This document shows positions 44,804 through 55,032 of a stretch of DNA of 64,000 nt, piece after piece. Source of the stretch: Desulfobulbaceae bacterium (GTDB taxonomy: Bacteria > Desulfobacterota > Desulfobulbia > Desulfobulbales > Desulfobulbaceae); contig DNUE01000067.1 of assembly GCA_003508005.1 (NCBI GenBank), positions 93,472-157,471 of the forward strand, written 5' to 3'. Under the pieces are notes generated by a model. The model was not told where the DNA came from. It did not search any database and was given only the letters and a program-made list of their open reading frames with translations. Position 1 is the first letter of the stretch. The number at the start of each line of letters is the position of its first letter. The translations under genes were made by a program, and so were the position numbers.

Positions 44804-44819
44804 GCAACATTTTTGTTTC
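44804..44819 (+). promoter_or_regulatory. Operator-like repeat, copy 1 (imperfect)
   Basis: GCAACA-TTTT-TGTTTC differs at one position from the perfect copy at 44885. It lies 81 bases (about eight helical turns) upstream of that copy and 424 bases before the oxidoreductase start. Confidence 0.4.
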
Positions 44820-44884
44820 ATGCTGGTTAGCTAATTAAAATTACTGGATTTTGCTGGAATGATTGGTCACCGGAAACCAGTAGG

Positions 44885-44900
44885 GCAACATTTTTGTTGC
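44885..44900 (+). promoter_or_regulatory. Operator-like repeat, copy 2 (perfect)
   Basis: GCAACA-TTTT-TGTTGC is a perfect 6-4-6 inverted repeat, the size of sites bound by dimeric CRP/FNR-type or other helix-turn-helix regulators. The specific regulator is unknown. Confidence 0.45.
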
Positions 44901-45227
44901 TCGGGGACCTGACTGGAGAAGAACCGTATCAGTGTTACTCAGCCTGAATTATTTTATCTCAATTCTCTGTATCGTTCACAATGAAATCATGAGAAAGTTC
45001 TTTGATTCGGCAATGTTTCCCCATTCTTGCCCTCTCCTTTGCGAGGACTTGTCCTCATAAAAGGTTGGGGCGCGTGAGTTGTGGAACATGTTTTGCAGAA
45101 TGAAAAGAAGAGCCCGACAACAAAGTCCCCAGGTTAGCCGCAACCATTCCCACGCGGAAACAAAAAAGCGGACCCGGGATGACCAATTTTCATCATTCGA
45201 TTTATTAACTATCTGCAGGAGGGCATC

Positions 45228-48044
45228 ATGGACCGTCAGCAACAGAAAAACCTGGCTCACATATATCGATTTTACGCAACACTCTTCCGGGATGAGCTCT
45301 CTCTTGAACATGTGCAGTTTCTCGCGTCTCCGCTTTTCCTCAAATATTGCAAATGGACCTACGAACTGGCAGCGGACCCGGCCCACCGGGAAGCTGCCGG
45401 GCGCTTCCTGGCCTATTTGCAACTGCTCACACCGCAAGCGCTCCAGGAACTGCTGCGCTACGAATATGCCGACCTTTTTCTCAATGCCGGCCCCAACCCG
45501 GTTTTTCCCTACGAGTCCGTGCATGTTTCCAAAACTCCGGTTGTGCAGCAGCAGTCCGTTTTTGCTCTGCGTGAGCTGCTGCGAAGCATAGGGGTTCACG
45601 TCGATCCGGAATTCAAGGATCTTGACGATCATGTTGCCGTTGAACTGGAAGTCTGCGCGCATCTTCTCGACGAGGGAAAGCTTGAGCAATATACGTCATT
45701 TTTCGCCGGAACCATTGTTAACTGGCTCCCCGAGTTCTGCAATCAACTCGCCAGCTGCAGCCAGACACCTTTTTACCGTGAATTGGCCAGCCTCTGCGGG
45801 GCATTTATCGAGTATTGCAAAACCTTGATCGAACAACCTCCTGTTTCAGGAGAGGACCCGCCGGATACCTTCTGCAGCCGCTATGCCCAAAGCCTCAAGA
45901 TCGCAGAATTTAAACCGGCTCCTGCTCTTTTTCTGCCGGGAGCACAAAAGCCCGAGCCTGAAAGGGAAATCCCAAGCCACTGCTATACCTGCGGCGCCCT
46001 GTGCGGCATGACGGCCAAGGTGCAAGACGGGGTGATGGTTAAAGTGGGGGGGCTCAAGGGCGACCCCAAGGGTGACGGGCGGCTTTGTCCCAAGGGTGGG
46101 GCGGCGACCAAGCACGTGTACAGCGCGTACCGGCTCAAGTCCCCCCTGATCCGCGAGAACGGCCGCTTCCGAAAGGCAGGCTGGGATGAGGCCCTCGGGT
46201 ACGTGGCCGACAGATTGGCCGCTATTCCGGCAGGCAAGCTTGCCTATTTCCGCGGCAACGATTACGCCAATTTCGTCCATGAGGCGTTTTTCGAGCATCT
46301 CGGCTGTCCCAAGGGAACCCACCGGACCATGTGCGATAATGCCAACCGCATGGCCAACGAGCACAACCTGAGCGACAAGAGACCGTGGATAAATTACGAC
46401 GAAGCAGAGTATATTATCCTGTTCGGCAACAACGAACTGGCCACTTCCTACGGTCAGCGCAAGACAGCCGCACTCAAGAAAGCTGTTGAGAGGGGGGCCA
46501 GGCTTGTTGTTTTTGATCCGAGAAAAACAGAGACCGCGGCCAAGGCCTCAAAATGGCTGCCGATCAAGCCCAGCACGGATGGTGCCGCCGCCCTGGCCAT
46601 GGCCCACGTCATCATAACCGAGGACCTGTATGATAAGGAATTCGTGGAAAACTGGACCACGGGCTTTGACCAATTCAAAAAACGGGTGACCGGGGAAGAA
46701 GACGGCATTGCCAGGACCCCTGAGTGGGCGGAAAAAATATGCGGCATCGCCGCCTCCGACCTGCGGACTATAGCACGGGAATTCGCCGCCGCCAAAGCCA
46801 AGGGCGTCCTCTCCTGGACCGGGCTCGCCCAGGTTCCCAACGGTCACTGGGCTACATCCGCAATTCAGGCGCTCAACGGACTCTGCGGCACCTTCGACGC
46901 CCCGGGCGGCCCCTCGCTGCCATTTAAAAGAAAGCTCGGTTCGGCCTGGAGGGACGGTCAGAAGAAACCGGAAAAAAAAGCAGCCCCCAAACTGGACAAG
47001 TTTCTGCTCTGGTCCGGCTGGTCGCCCGCCAAGTTTGAAGAACAGGTTGCCGATGGCCGTATCCAGGCCCTTGTTTCCTACTGGGCAGACCCGGTTCTGA
47101 CCTGGGGTAATTCCGCTTCCGTGGCCAGGGGGCTTGAAAAGCTTGATTTTTGCGTCACCATAGATGCCTTTATGTGCAACACGGCTCTGTTCAGTGACGT
47201 GGTGTTGCCCGATTCAACCTGGTTGGAACAGGCTCAGGTGAAACCGGACTGGCTGTACGAGGCCTTTCTCAGCTATTTTGCCGAGGTGGTGCCGCCCATG
47301 TACGATTCCCGCCCCATGTACCGCATTATCCAAGGGCTTGCGGACAAGATGGGCGTCAGTGACGCATTCCCCTGGGGCAGCATTGAGGAGGCTTTCGCCA
47401 ACCAGTTGCGCGATCTGCCCTGGAGCCTGGAAGAGCTCAAAAAGAACGGCTATATCATCACCGACCCGGCCGAATATTATAAGTATAAACGATGGGGATC
47501 AATTAATCCGCCCACGGGCTACGGCAGTTCGGGATCAAGCCGGACCGGGAAGTATAACTTCGTTAATCCGGTCAGCCTGGAAATGGGGGTGGATCCCCTT
47601 CCGAACCACAAGGAGATTGACAGCCAGTTGGACCCTGATGAAACATACCCCTTTATTTTCGGGAACTACAGAGTTTTTCAGCACGAGCACTGTTCGACCT
47701 TCAACAACTACCAGCTGATGAAGCTGCGTGGCTCGAACGTCCTGGTCATGAACTCCGAGGACGCGAAACAACTTAATATTGTTTCCGGGGATACGGTCCG
47801 CATAAGCTCACCGTGGGGAAGCACGCTCATCAAGGCGGAGGTGACGGACGATATTCGCCAGGGAGTGCTCGGCGCGGCAGGCGGATACGGGCACGTGCGC
47901 GGCCTGGAGGGCGACCCCAAATTTCCCGAATTCGGGGGGATCAACGTGCCGGGCGAACTCATGCCGCCGAACGTCACGGAGCCCACCGGCGGCACGCCCC
48001 TTTTGAAGTATGTCAAAACGCGCCTGGAGAAAATCGCCAGCTAG
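45228..48044 (+). CDS. TorD-like chaperone domain fused to molybdopterin oxidoreductase
   Basis: Residues 1-210 form an all-helical TorD/DmsD-type chaperone domain (YRFYATLFRDELSLEHV, YEYADLFLNAGPNPVFPYESVHVSK). From residue 250 the chain is a DMSO-reductase-family catalytic subunit. It has a 4Fe-4S motif C252-x2-C255-x3-C259-x27-C287, Mo-bis-MGD binding blocks, and C369 (HRTMC) at the expected Mo-ligand position. Residues 840-935 form the C-terminal cofactor-binding barrel (GDTVRISSPWGSTLIKAEV). Normally the chaperone is a separate protein that guides cofactor insertion. No TAT signal is present, so the enzyme is probably cytoplasmic. No electron-transfer or membrane subunit adjoins it and the substrate is unknown; the closest wording is to polysulfide/thiosulfate-type enzymes. 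Cys, not Sec, is the ligand. Confidence 0.88.
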   Translation: MDRQQQKNLAHIYRFYATLFRDELSLEHVQFLASPLFLKYCKWTYELAADPAHREAAGRFLAYLQLLTPQALQELLRYEYADLFLNAGPNPVFPYESVHVSKTPVVQQQSVFALRELLRSIGVHVDPEFKDLDDHVAVELEVCAHLLDEGKLEQYTSFFAGTIVNWLPEFCNQLASCSQTPFYRELASLCGAFIEYCKTLIEQPPVSGEDPPDTFCSRYAQSLKIAEFKPAPALFLPGAQKPEPEREIPSHCYTCGALCGMTAKVQDGVMVKVGGLKGDPKGDGRLCPKGGAATKHVYSAYRLKSPLIRENGRFRKAGWDEALGYVADRLAAIPAGKLAYFRGNDYANFVHEAFFEHLGCPKGTHRTMCDNANRMANEHNLSDKRPWINYDEAEYIILFGNNELATSYGQRKTAALKKAVERGARLVVFDPRKTETAAKASKWLPIKPSTDGAAALAMAHVIITEDLYDKEFVENWTTGFDQFKKRVTGEEDGIARTPEWAEKICGIAASDLRTIAREFAAAKAKGVLSWTGLAQVPNGHWATSAIQALNGLCGTFDAPGGPSLPFKRKLGSAWRDGQKKPEKKAAPKLDKFLLWSGWSPAKFEEQVADGRIQALVSYWADPVLTWGNSASVARGLEKLDFCVTIDAFMCNTALFSDVVLPDSTWLEQAQVKPDWLYEAFLSYFAEVVPPMYDSRPMYRIIQGLADKMGVSDAFPWGSIEEAFANQLRDLPWSLEELKKNGYIITDPAEYYKYKRWGSINPPTGYGSSGSSRTGKYNFVNPVSLEMGVDPLPNHKEIDSQLDPDETYPFIFGNYRVFQHEHCSTFNNYQLMKLRGSNVLVMNSEDAKQLNIVSGDTVRISSPWGSTLIKAEVTDDIRQGVLGAAGGYGHVRGLEGDPKFPEFGGINVPGELMPPNVTEPTGGTPLLKYVKTRLEKIAS

Positions 48045-48080
48045 GCTTGCCCCAGAGGTGCTGTCGGGCCCAGGCCTGCC

Positions 48081-48119
48081 TTCTATCGCACCCTCTTCTC
48101 CCCGGAGGGTGCGATAGAA
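48081..48119. terminator. Perfect 15-bp hairpin after the oxidoreductase gene
   Basis: TTCTATCGCACCCTC (48081-48095) pairs perfectly with 48105-48119 around a nine-base loop, 37 bases after the stop codon. There is no T run, so it may stop transcription weakly or protect the 3' end of the message. Confidence 0.55.
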
Positions 48120-48259
48120 AGCTTCAGTTTCAATTATAATAGTTTGAAGAAGTGAAGATTCGGGGCTCGGCCCTGTTTTTTTAGCCGGTCCTAAAAAAAG
48201 CGATTTCTTATCACCATCACCGTCTGGGAAAAAGGTCGACAAAGAAAGGTTCCTTCACT

Positions 48260-50215
48260 ATGAGCATTACCCAACGATTCGGCGTCACATCTCTTGTCCT
48301 CGTTTTTCTTTCCGTTGCGCTCATCGGTGTGATAACGGGGCGCTATGCCGTTGAGCTTGTCAGACAAGCGGAAATGAAGGAACTGAACGGGCAATTTTCT
48401 CAACTATCCGAAGCCATAGACTTCGAATCTAAACGCGCCGCGTCGATGGCGCTCGAACTTTCAGCCTTGCCGAGCATAATCGGGGCTTTTGCCGAGCGCG
48501 ACAGAGAAAAGCTTTTGGCGCTCACGCAACACATCTATACAACCAAAAAGAACGAACTTGGCATTGAGCAATTTCAATTTCATCTTCCCCCCGCCACTTC
48601 TTTTTTGCGTGTCAATAAGCCAGAAAAATTCGGCGACGATCTTTCATCATTTCGCTACATGGTTGTTGAGGTCAATAAAGACTTGAAGGCCCATCGAGGG
48701 CTGGAAGTCGGGGTTACCGGCCTTGGGATTCGCGGCGTTGTTCCCGTCTTTCACGAAGAAAAACACATTGGAAGCCTTGAGTTCGGGCTTGCTTTCGATC
48801 AGGCTTTTTTCGAGTCGCTCAAGAAAACGTTTAAAGCCGATTATGTTTTTTATGCTCCCTCAAACAAAGAGCTTAAATTGTTTGCAAAGACACATGGGGC
48901 AAAGGAGGCTTTAACGGCAGAGGAACTTCAAACAGCCGTTAGTGGAACTCCCGTCAAAAAAGAAATCACAGAAGGCGATGCGCATTACGCTATTTTGGGA
49001 CATGTTGTGCACGACTACAGCGGTAAAAACGCAGGCGTTATCGAGATCGTTATCGAAACATCGGAATATATCTCTAAAATTAAGGAATCCCGCAACACGG
49101 TTTATGGAATAACGGCTGTAATTTTACTGATCGCCGGGTTTTTGTCGCTCTTGATTGGACGAAGCATCGCGCGGCCGGTCGTTTCAATGACGCAGGCCAT
49201 GAAGATTCTAGCGGATGGGGATCACAGCGTAGAGGTGCCTGGCACGGGGCGCAAAGACGAAATCGGAATGATGGCCGCCGCAGTAGACGTCTTTAAACGT
49301 AACGCCATCGAAACGGAAGCCTTGCGTCGCGAACAAGAGCGCGCAAAGAAGCAAGCGGAAATCGAACGCAAGAAAACCTTGCTGGACATGGCGGATCATT
49401 TTGAGACGAGCGTGATGGGCATTGTGAAGGGCGTCGCTTCATCCTCGACCGTAATGCGCGCCACGGCAAAATCAATGTCACAGATTGCGCAGGAAACGAG
49501 CTCGCAAGCTGCTTCGGCGGCTTCGGCGTCAACGGAGGCCAGCACAAATGTGCAAACAGTCGCAAGCGCGACGGAAGAGCTCTCTACTTCAGTCAAGGAA
49601 ATCAGTTTTAGCGTCACGAATGCAGCGCAGATCGCGCTAAAAGCTGCGGATACCACGGTAACAACAATGAAAACCGTGGAAAAACTCGCCGTGGCTTCGA
49701 ACAAAATCGGCGAGATTGTCGAACTTATAAACACAATCGCTTCGCGGACAAATTTGTTAGCCTTAAACGCCACCATCGAAGCGGCTCGCGCAGGAGATAC
49801 GGGGAAAGGGTTTGCCGTCGTCGCCAACGAAGTCAAAGAACTCGCCAACCAGACGGCAAAGGCGACAGAGGAAATCACCGGACAAATTGCGTCCGTTCAA
49901 AGCGAAACCGCTCATGCCGTGGACGCAATCCGGTCGATTTCATCGATTGTCGATAAAGTTCGTGATATTTCCGCATCGATTGCCGCCGCCGTCGAACAGC
50001 AGGGCGTGGCAACGAATGAAATTGCCAGAAACATTCAAGAAGCGTCAGCGGGAACGAACGCGGTCTCAAAGAATATCGTATCGGTGGAACGTTCCACAAC
50101 GCAGACGGAAGAAGCATCGGAACAAGTTCTTTCAACAGCCGATGAGCTTGCCCAAAACGCCGAAGAACTCCGAAAAGAAGTTGACGGTTTTCTTGCGAAT
50201 ATTCGCAACAGCTAA
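48260..50215 (+). CDS. Methyl-accepting chemotaxis protein
   Basis: The 651-residue receptor has TM1 (about 9-28), a 240-residue periplasmic sensor with the double-Cache-like layout ([38 protein letters not shown]), TM2 (about 278-298), HAMP, and a signalling domain with the hairpin tip [20 protein letters not shown]. The sensor type, with [10 protein letters not shown] and FGDDLSSFR, is one that binds small organic acids or unknown ligands in alphaproteobacteria. Codon use is plainly different from the GC-rich flanks, with many A/T third positions, so it was probably acquired. A broken partial copy follows at 50290. The ribosome site is weak. Confidence 0.88.
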   Translation: MSITQRFGVTSLVLVFLSVALIGVITGRYAVELVRQAEMKELNGQFSQLSEAIDFESKRAASMALELSALPSIIGAFAERDREKLLALTQHIYTTKKNELGIEQFQFHLPPATSFLRVNKPEKFGDDLSSFRYMVVEVNKDLKAHRGLEVGVTGLGIRGVVPVFHEEKHIGSLEFGLAFDQAFFESLKKTFKADYVFYAPSNKELKLFAKTHGAKEALTAEELQTAVSGTPVKKEITEGDAHYAILGHVVHDYSGKNAGVIEIVIETSEYISKIKESRNTVYGITAVILLIAGFLSLLIGRSIARPVVSMTQAMKILADGDHSVEVPGTGRKDEIGMMAAAVDVFKRNAIETEALRREQERAKKQAEIERKKTLLDMADHFETSVMGIVKGVASSSTVMRATAKSMSQIAQETSSQAASAASASTEASTNVQTVASATEELSTSVKEISFSVTNAAQIALKAADTTVTTMKTVEKLAVASNKIGEIVELINTIASRTNLLALNATIEAARAGDTGKGFAVVANEVKELANQTAKATEEITGQIASVQSETAHAVDAIRSISSIVDKVRDISASIAAAVEQQGVATNEIARNIQEASAGTNAVSKNIVSVERSTTQTEEASEQVLSTADELAQNAEELRKEVDGFLANIRNS

Positions 50216-50289
50216 TTAGACCCCCGTCGTTTCTTTCGAAGAACCGAAGCGTTCGCTCGCCGTTGTCGCACTAAAAATAGGGCGCCTAA

Positions 50290-50703
50290 ATGAATATAAC
50301 AAAACGCATCGGAGCGACAACTCTGGCCTTGGTTCTTATTTCCGTCGCTCTCGTTAGCGCGATAGCAAGTTGGTATGCCGTTCAGCTTGTCAAAAAGACC
50401 GAGCTGACGGAATTGAACAACCAATATACGCAACTGATAAGATCTATCGACCTTGACGCTCTTCGTGGTAAATCTATGGCCCTTGAGATTGCGGCTATGC
50501 GGAGCGTAACCTAGGCTTTCGCCGCCAGAGACAGAAAAGAACTTCTCAACCTCACACTTCCGATTTTCACGGCAGAGAAAAAAAAAATAGGCATTGCGCA
50601 ATTTCATTTTCACCTTCCTCTCACCACTTCCTGTTTGCGCCTTCACATGCCGGAGAAATTCGGCGATGACCTCTCTTCGTTTCGACACACCGTTGTTATG
50701 TAA
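50290..50703 (+). pseudogene. Decayed partial copy of the chemoreceptor N-terminus
   Basis: The frame MNITKRIGATTLALVLISVALV through [14 protein letters not shown] aligns throughout with the first 135 residues of the receptor just upstream (MSITQRFG..., IGIAQFHFHLPLTTSCLRL against [17 protein letters not shown]). It is interrupted by an in-frame TAG at 50512-50514 (codon 75) and ends at TAA 50701-50703, beyond which no receptor sequence remains. The divergence suggests an old paralogue rather than a fresh duplication. It shares the low-GC composition of its intact neighbour. Confidence 0.85.
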
Positions 50704-50882
50704 GCGCCAAGCGAACTGCATCTTTTTTCTTTTTGCCGCCGGTGTCATGATGGGTCAACCAGAAGTCTTTTTTCGAATTCCGTTCATTCTGCTGGGTTTT
50801 CTCTGGCAGCTTTTTTCCTTTTTTTTCATAGTGTTGAGAAGGGCCGGGGTAACTCGGCAGGCGGGAAACTTCTGCGAGGCCA

Positions 50883-52040
50883 TCAGAGAATGGGCTGGTT
50901 TTTCCGAAGCGCGGCAAGGGGGTAATGGGTGCCGCGCCAGTCGATGCCGCCGTGGGTGAGCGTGGTCAGCATGCCCCGCAGAATGATGTAGATATTGAGA
51001 TAGGGGGTCAGCAGGGCAAAAGGGACTGTCCAGAGGGGCACGCCGGTGACGCGGCAGCCCCAGGCAAAGGAGAGAAGCCGGATACCCACGGTGAGCAGGC
51101 AGATGAGCCGGGGCCAGCCGGAAAGCAGCAGGGCGCCCCAGGGGGGCAGGACAGTCAGGATGCAGACTCCCAGGACAGCAGCCAGGACCAAAGAGACCCG
51201 GAAGGAGAACAGGGCGAAGATGTTCTTCATCAGCCCCTTGATCATTTCGCCCGGCGAAGCATACCAGCGGACCTGGAGAAATTCGAAGCCGGACAGGCAG
51301 TCCTGGCGGAAGCCGCTCTGCTTGATGACCTTGCCGAGCATGAGGTCGTCGAGGGGGTGCATCCTGAACTGTTCATGGCCGTTGATGGCCAGGTAGGCCG
51401 ATTTCCGGACCAGGTTGAAGGCGCCGACGCCCATGAAGTGCCGCCGGTGCGGGCCCCTCGCCTTCCAGGGCTTGAACAGGAAATAGAGGCCGCCGCCGGC
51501 ATCCGTCATCATCGCGTTGAGCAGCAGGCCCTGAGCGATGTTGCGGAAGATGAGGCAGAGATGGTCCAGCCCTTCCTCAAACATGAGGGTCATGGCCCGG
51601 GCCAGGGTGGTTTTCTCGAAGAGGATGTCCGCGTCGGTGAACAGGAGGTACTTGCCGCTGGCAAGCCGCGCCCCCTGCTGCAGGGCATGGGTCTTGCCCA
51701 GCCAGCCGTCCGGCAGTTCGGTGATGCTGTGCACGACCAGCCTGGGGTGTTCCGCCTGGAGCCGTGCCAGGACCTCGCCGGTCCGGTCCGTGGATCGGTC
51801 GTTGATCACGATCAGCTCCAGGTGAGCGTACTCCAGCGCCAGCAGCGTACGCAGGGCCTCCTCGATGGTCCCCTCTTCATTGCAGGCCGGGACGATGACC
51901 GAGACCCTTGGCTGTTTTTCCCCAGCGAGCGGGGGGATATCCCTCAGGCTGCGCATCCTCCTGACTCCCAGGACGATGGCGACCGTGGCGTAGAGGTTGC
52001 AGACCAGGACCAGGGCGGAGAGGAGGAGCAGGGGCGTCAA
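50883..52040 (-). CDS. Family 2 glycosyltransferase, membrane-anchored
   Basis: The 385-residue protein has a GT-A domain: VSVIVPACNEEGTIEEAL at the nucleotide-sugar site, VINDRSTDRTGEV, the metal-binding DxD-like FTDADILFE and the acceptor-side LDDLMLGKVIKQSG. Hydrophobic helices are at the N-terminus (about 3-24) and in the last 110 residues (three or four). It resembles the HpnB/CruC-like group of processive or lipid-modifying GT2 enzymes, but the acceptor is unknown. The start is a TTG eight bases after GGAG; there is no in-frame ATG before residue 29. Confidence 0.82.
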   Translation of the reverse strand: MTPLLLLSALVLVCNLYATVAIVLGVRRMRSLRDIPPLAGEKQPRVSVIVPACNEEGTIEEALRTLLALEYAHLELIVINDRSTDRTGEVLARLQAEHPRLVVHSITELPDGWLGKTHALQQGARLASGKYLLFTDADILFEKTTLARAMTLMFEEGLDHLCLIFRNIAQGLLLNAMMTDAGGGLYFLFKPWKARGPHRRHFMGVGAFNLVRKSAYLAINGHEQFRMHPLDDLMLGKVIKQSGFRQDCLSGFEFLQVRWYASPGEMIKGLMKNIFALFSFRVSLVLAAVLGVCILTVLPPWGALLLSGWPRLICLLTVGIRLLSFAWGCRVTGVPLWTVPFALLTPYLNIYIILRGMLTTLTHGGIDWRGTHYPLAALRKNQPIL

Positions 52041-52117
52041 TTCATCATCTCCTGGCCTGCCTCAGGGGGTGCATTCTATCGGGACGCGATGTCTGATTGC
52101 GCTGTTCCGTTCCTTGT

Positions 52118-53569
52118 TTACCTTTTCTCCCCTGTTATTGCGGGAAGGAACATCGGCCAGTAAAAGGGCCTTTTGAACGTCGCGGTAACCGTTTTATTCA
52201 GGTCCATGGTCACCGTGCATGGTCCCGTGCCCGTACAGCCACCTCCCGACCAGCCATGAAAGAAGCTGTCTGCTGCGGGCGTGGCGGTGAGAGTGACAAC
52301 GGTATTGAACGCATACCCCTCGGTGCAGTCGGCCCCGCAATTTATGCCGACGGGTTCACTGGTGACGGTGCCTGAACCTGTTCCCGTTTTTTTGACCGTC
52401 AGGATGTCTTGAAAGAGATTCATGATCAGAACCGGGCTGGTTTTATTCTCATCGTAGCCATCGGTCCCATCGCCCAACTGACCATAGGTGTTGTCGCCCC
52501 AGGCCCAGAGTCTCCCGTCTTCCATCAGGCCGATGGAGAAATAGCCCCCTCCCTCCATGGTCGCCCAATTCATGTACGGGATGCCGTTAACCGGTGCATT
52601 TTGATTTATGGTCGTTCCGTCGCCGAGCTGGCCGTAGCTGTTCAGCCCCCAGGGCCATAATGTCTTCGCCCAGTATGTGCTTTCCCACTCAACCTTGCGC
52701 GCAAGGGAGTGCCAATTCCCTGCCGCCACAGATGTCCATGTGCTGCCGGGAATCTGAACCGGATAATTTTTGGTAACGATTGTTCCGTCACCCAGCTGAC
52801 CATCATCGTTATTCCCCCAGGCCCACAGGGTTCCATTTGCCTTGCGGGCTAGAGTGTGCCATGAACCAGCCGTGATGTCATCAGTCCAGGTTGTCTCCGT
52901 GCCGACCTGCACAGGGGCGATTTCTTGACCATATGTTTCGATGCCGAGCTGACCATCACCATTGGCCCCCCAGGCCCACAGGGTCCCGTTTTCTTTTCGT
53001 GCGATGGTATGACTGCTGCCAGCTGCCATTTTCGTCCAGGTTGTGTCCGTGCCGATTTGCACCGGGGCGTTTTGGGTAGAATATGTGATGTCGTCAAGGC
53101 CGAGCTGACCATTGCTGTTGGAACCCCAGCCCCACAGGGTGCCGTCTGTTTTCAGGGCGATGTTGAAATATGCCCCTGCGGCCACAGCCGCCCAGTCCGT
53201 ATCCGTCCCGATTTGCAGGGGAACGCTTTGATATATTTGGGTATCGCGACACAATTGTCCCCATTCCCACAAAGTCCCGTCGTTCTTCACGGCAACGGTA
53301 TGTTTATATCCTGCCGAAACCGCTTTCCAGTCCGTATCCGTGCCGATCTGGACCGGGGTGTTATAATACGAATAAATTCCTCCTTCACCAAGTTGATACC
53401 AGGCGTTCAAACCCCAGCCCCACAGGGTGCCGTCCGCCTTGATGGCCATGGTATGATCGCTGCCGGCGGCAATTTTGCCTTCAACTTCCATAATCTGCGC
53501 CGCGGCCGGGCCGCCAGCCAGAATCACCAAAAGAATAAGGGAACTGTTGGGTAATCCAAAGTATTTCAT
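52118..53569 (-). CDS. Secreted RCC1-repeat beta-propeller protein
   Basis: A signal peptide (MKYFGLPNSSLILLVILAGG, cleaved near PAAAQ) is followed by about seven RCC1 repeats between residues 28 and 385, each with the pattern DGTLWGWGxNxxGQLGxG and AAGxxHTxAxK, forming a beta propeller. Residues 395-470 are a divergent InlB B-repeat-like beta-grasp module (TGTGSGTVTSEPVGINC, CGADCTEGYAF). Such proteins are exported and often surface-associated; the function is unknown. AGGAG precedes the ATG at normal spacing. Confidence 0.85.
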   Translation of the reverse strand: MKYFGLPNSSLILLVILAGGPAAAQIMEVEGKIAAGSDHTMAIKADGTLWGWGLNAWYQLGEGGIYSYYNTPVQIGTDTDWKAVSAGYKHTVAVKNDGTLWEWGQLCRDTQIYQSVPLQIGTDTDWAAVAAGAYFNIALKTDGTLWGWGSNSNGQLGLDDITYSTQNAPVQIGTDTTWTKMAAGSSHTIARKENGTLWAWGANGDGQLGIETYGQEIAPVQVGTETTWTDDITAGSWHTLARKANGTLWAWGNNDDGQLGDGTIVTKNYPVQIPGSTWTSVAAGNWHSLARKVEWESTYWAKTLWPWGLNSYGQLGDGTTINQNAPVNGIPYMNWATMEGGGYFSIGLMEDGRLWAWGDNTYGQLGDGTDGYDENKTSPVLIMNLFQDILTVKKTGTGSGTVTSEPVGINCGADCTEGYAFNTVVTLTATPAADSFFHGWSGGGCTGTGPCTVTMDLNKTVTATFKRPFYWPMFLPAITGEKR

Positions 53570-53705
53570 TTGATTCTCCTCTCTTATTCACATCGCTGTT
53601 CACGAACGCAAATATTCTCTTCGCGGGAATTGTATATTTTCCGATCTTAAAAAGCCACTGCAAACAGCCGCGAGGACGGTCCGGCACTCGTTATTTTGGG
53701 GATGT

Positions 53706-54980
53706 TCAGCCCCCAGCCCGGACCTTCGGCAGCTCCTGCCAGCTGGTGGTGTAGGCGGGCGAGATGTGCTCCCGGTTCATGCGCCAGGCCTTCGCCAGGC
53801 CTGATGAGGCATACTGCAGGGTATGCCTGCCCCAGCGACGGTTGATCAGGTCCAGGGCGGCCATGACCTCCCGGTCATCCCTGGGCGGGCGATGGAACAG
53901 GTTCTGCTGGATCCTGTCCGCCCGGGTCAGCTCGGTGAGCATCACCCCGGCCTTCCGGTAGCCGTGGCCCGGCTTGTAGATCCGGTCCAGGCCCCGCAGG
54001 GCCGCCTTGATCAGGACCGGGGTCGAGGCGGTGGGCTGCGGCAGCCGGACCAGCAGGCTTTCCGCATGCTGGGGCAGGTCCGGACGGTGCGGGCTGGTGC
54101 GCAAGAACACGTGCAGGTTGGCGGCCGCCAGTCCTTCCTGCCGCAGCTTTTCCGCGGCGGTGGAGACGTAGCAGGAAACCGCCTCGCGCAGGCCGGTCAG
54201 GGAGGATACAGGTTTGCTGAAAGAGCGGGAGCAGACCACCGATTTCCGGGGTGCCGGGGCCTGGTCCATGGCGATGCAGGCGATGCCGCGCAGTTCCATG
54301 GCTGTCCGCAGGCCGGTGACGGTCAGCCGCCGCCGGATCCAATCGTCATCTCTGCTTTTCAGGTCCAGGGCGGTGAACACGCCCTCCCGGTTGAGCCTTT
54401 CCGCGAGCCTGCGGCCGATGCCCCAGACGTCCCCCACCTGGACGCCGGCCAGCAGCCCGTCCAGGTCGCGGCAGGCGGTCAGGTCGAAGACGCCCTTATG
54501 CGCCGGGTTCTTCTTGGCGATGCGGTTGGCGACCTTGGCCAAGGTCTTGGTCGGCCCTATGCCGATGGAGACCGGGATGCCCACATATTGTCTGATACGC
54601 CGCCGGATGGCCAGGGCCTGATCGGCCAGGCTCGCGGCCGCGCATGCCGGCAGGTGGAAAAAGGCCTCGTCGATGGAGTAGATCTCCACCTCCGGCTCAA
54701 GCTGCTGGAGGATGGCCATAACCCGGTGGGACATGTCGCCGTACAGGGCGTAGTTGGAGGAAAAGACCTTGACCTTGTGTTGCTCTATGAGCGTCCGGTT
54801 CTGGAAATAGGGCGCGCCCATGGCGATGCCTAGCGCCTTGGCCTCGTTGGAGCGGGCAATGATGCAGCCGTCGTTGTTGGACAGCACCACCACCGGCAGT
54901 CCCTCGAGTTTCGGCTGGAACACCCGCTCGCAGGACACGTAGAAATTGTTGCAGTCAACCAGGGCAAAAACGGTGGTCAT
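53706..54980 (-). CDS. umuC: DNA polymerase V catalytic subunit UmuC
   Basis: The 424-residue Y-family polymerase starts [19 protein letters not shown], with the metal-binding Asp in LVDCNNF and [13 protein letters not shown], steric-gate Tyr/Phe region NFYVSCE, the helix-hairpin-helix region ([14 protein letters not shown]) and the UmuC-specific C-terminal domain. It copies past lesions as UmuD'2C. The ATG at 54980 is chosen; the upstream 14 codons are not conserved. It is separated from umuD by 295 bases containing a palindromic repeat, unlike the close umuDC operon of enterics. Confidence 0.93.
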   Translation of the reverse strand: MTTVFALVDCNNFYVSCERVFQPKLEGLPVVVLSNNDGCIIARSNEAKALGIAMGAPYFQNRTLIEQHKVKVFSSNYALYGDMSHRVMAILQQLEPEVEIYSIDEAFFHLPACAAASLADQALAIRRRIRQYVGIPVSIGIGPTKTLAKVANRIAKKNPAHKGVFDLTACRDLDGLLAGVQVGDVWGIGRRLAERLNREGVFTALDLKSRDDDWIRRRLTVTGLRTAMELRGIACIAMDQAPAPRKSVVCSRSFSKPVSSLTGLREAVSCYVSTAAEKLRQEGLAAANLHVFLRTSPHRPDLPQHAESLLVRLPQPTASTPVLIKAALRGLDRIYKPGHGYRKAGVMLTELTRADRIQQNLFHRPPRDDREVMAALDLINRRWGRHTLQYASSGLAKAWRMNREHISPAYTTSWQELPKVRAGG

Positions 54981-55032
54981 ATCGGATCGCGAGCAGTATT
55001 TTGGGGAGCAAAAGCTGTTCAATTTGTTCCAT

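Larger units (their letters stand above)
44437..45227. other. Long regulatory gap before the molybdopterin oxidoreductase
   Basis: No gene is supported in these 791 bases; the short frames present have no coding signature. The left half up to 44780 is of mixed composition and may contain decayed sequence. The right half is AT-rich and holds two copies of an operator-like inverted repeat (separate entries). AGGAGG just before 45228 is the ribosome site of the next gene. Confidence 0.45.

Noticed and set aside
50704..50882. T-rich frame after the receptor relic
   Set aside because: Low-complexity sequence with no coding pattern; likely the decayed remainder of the island.
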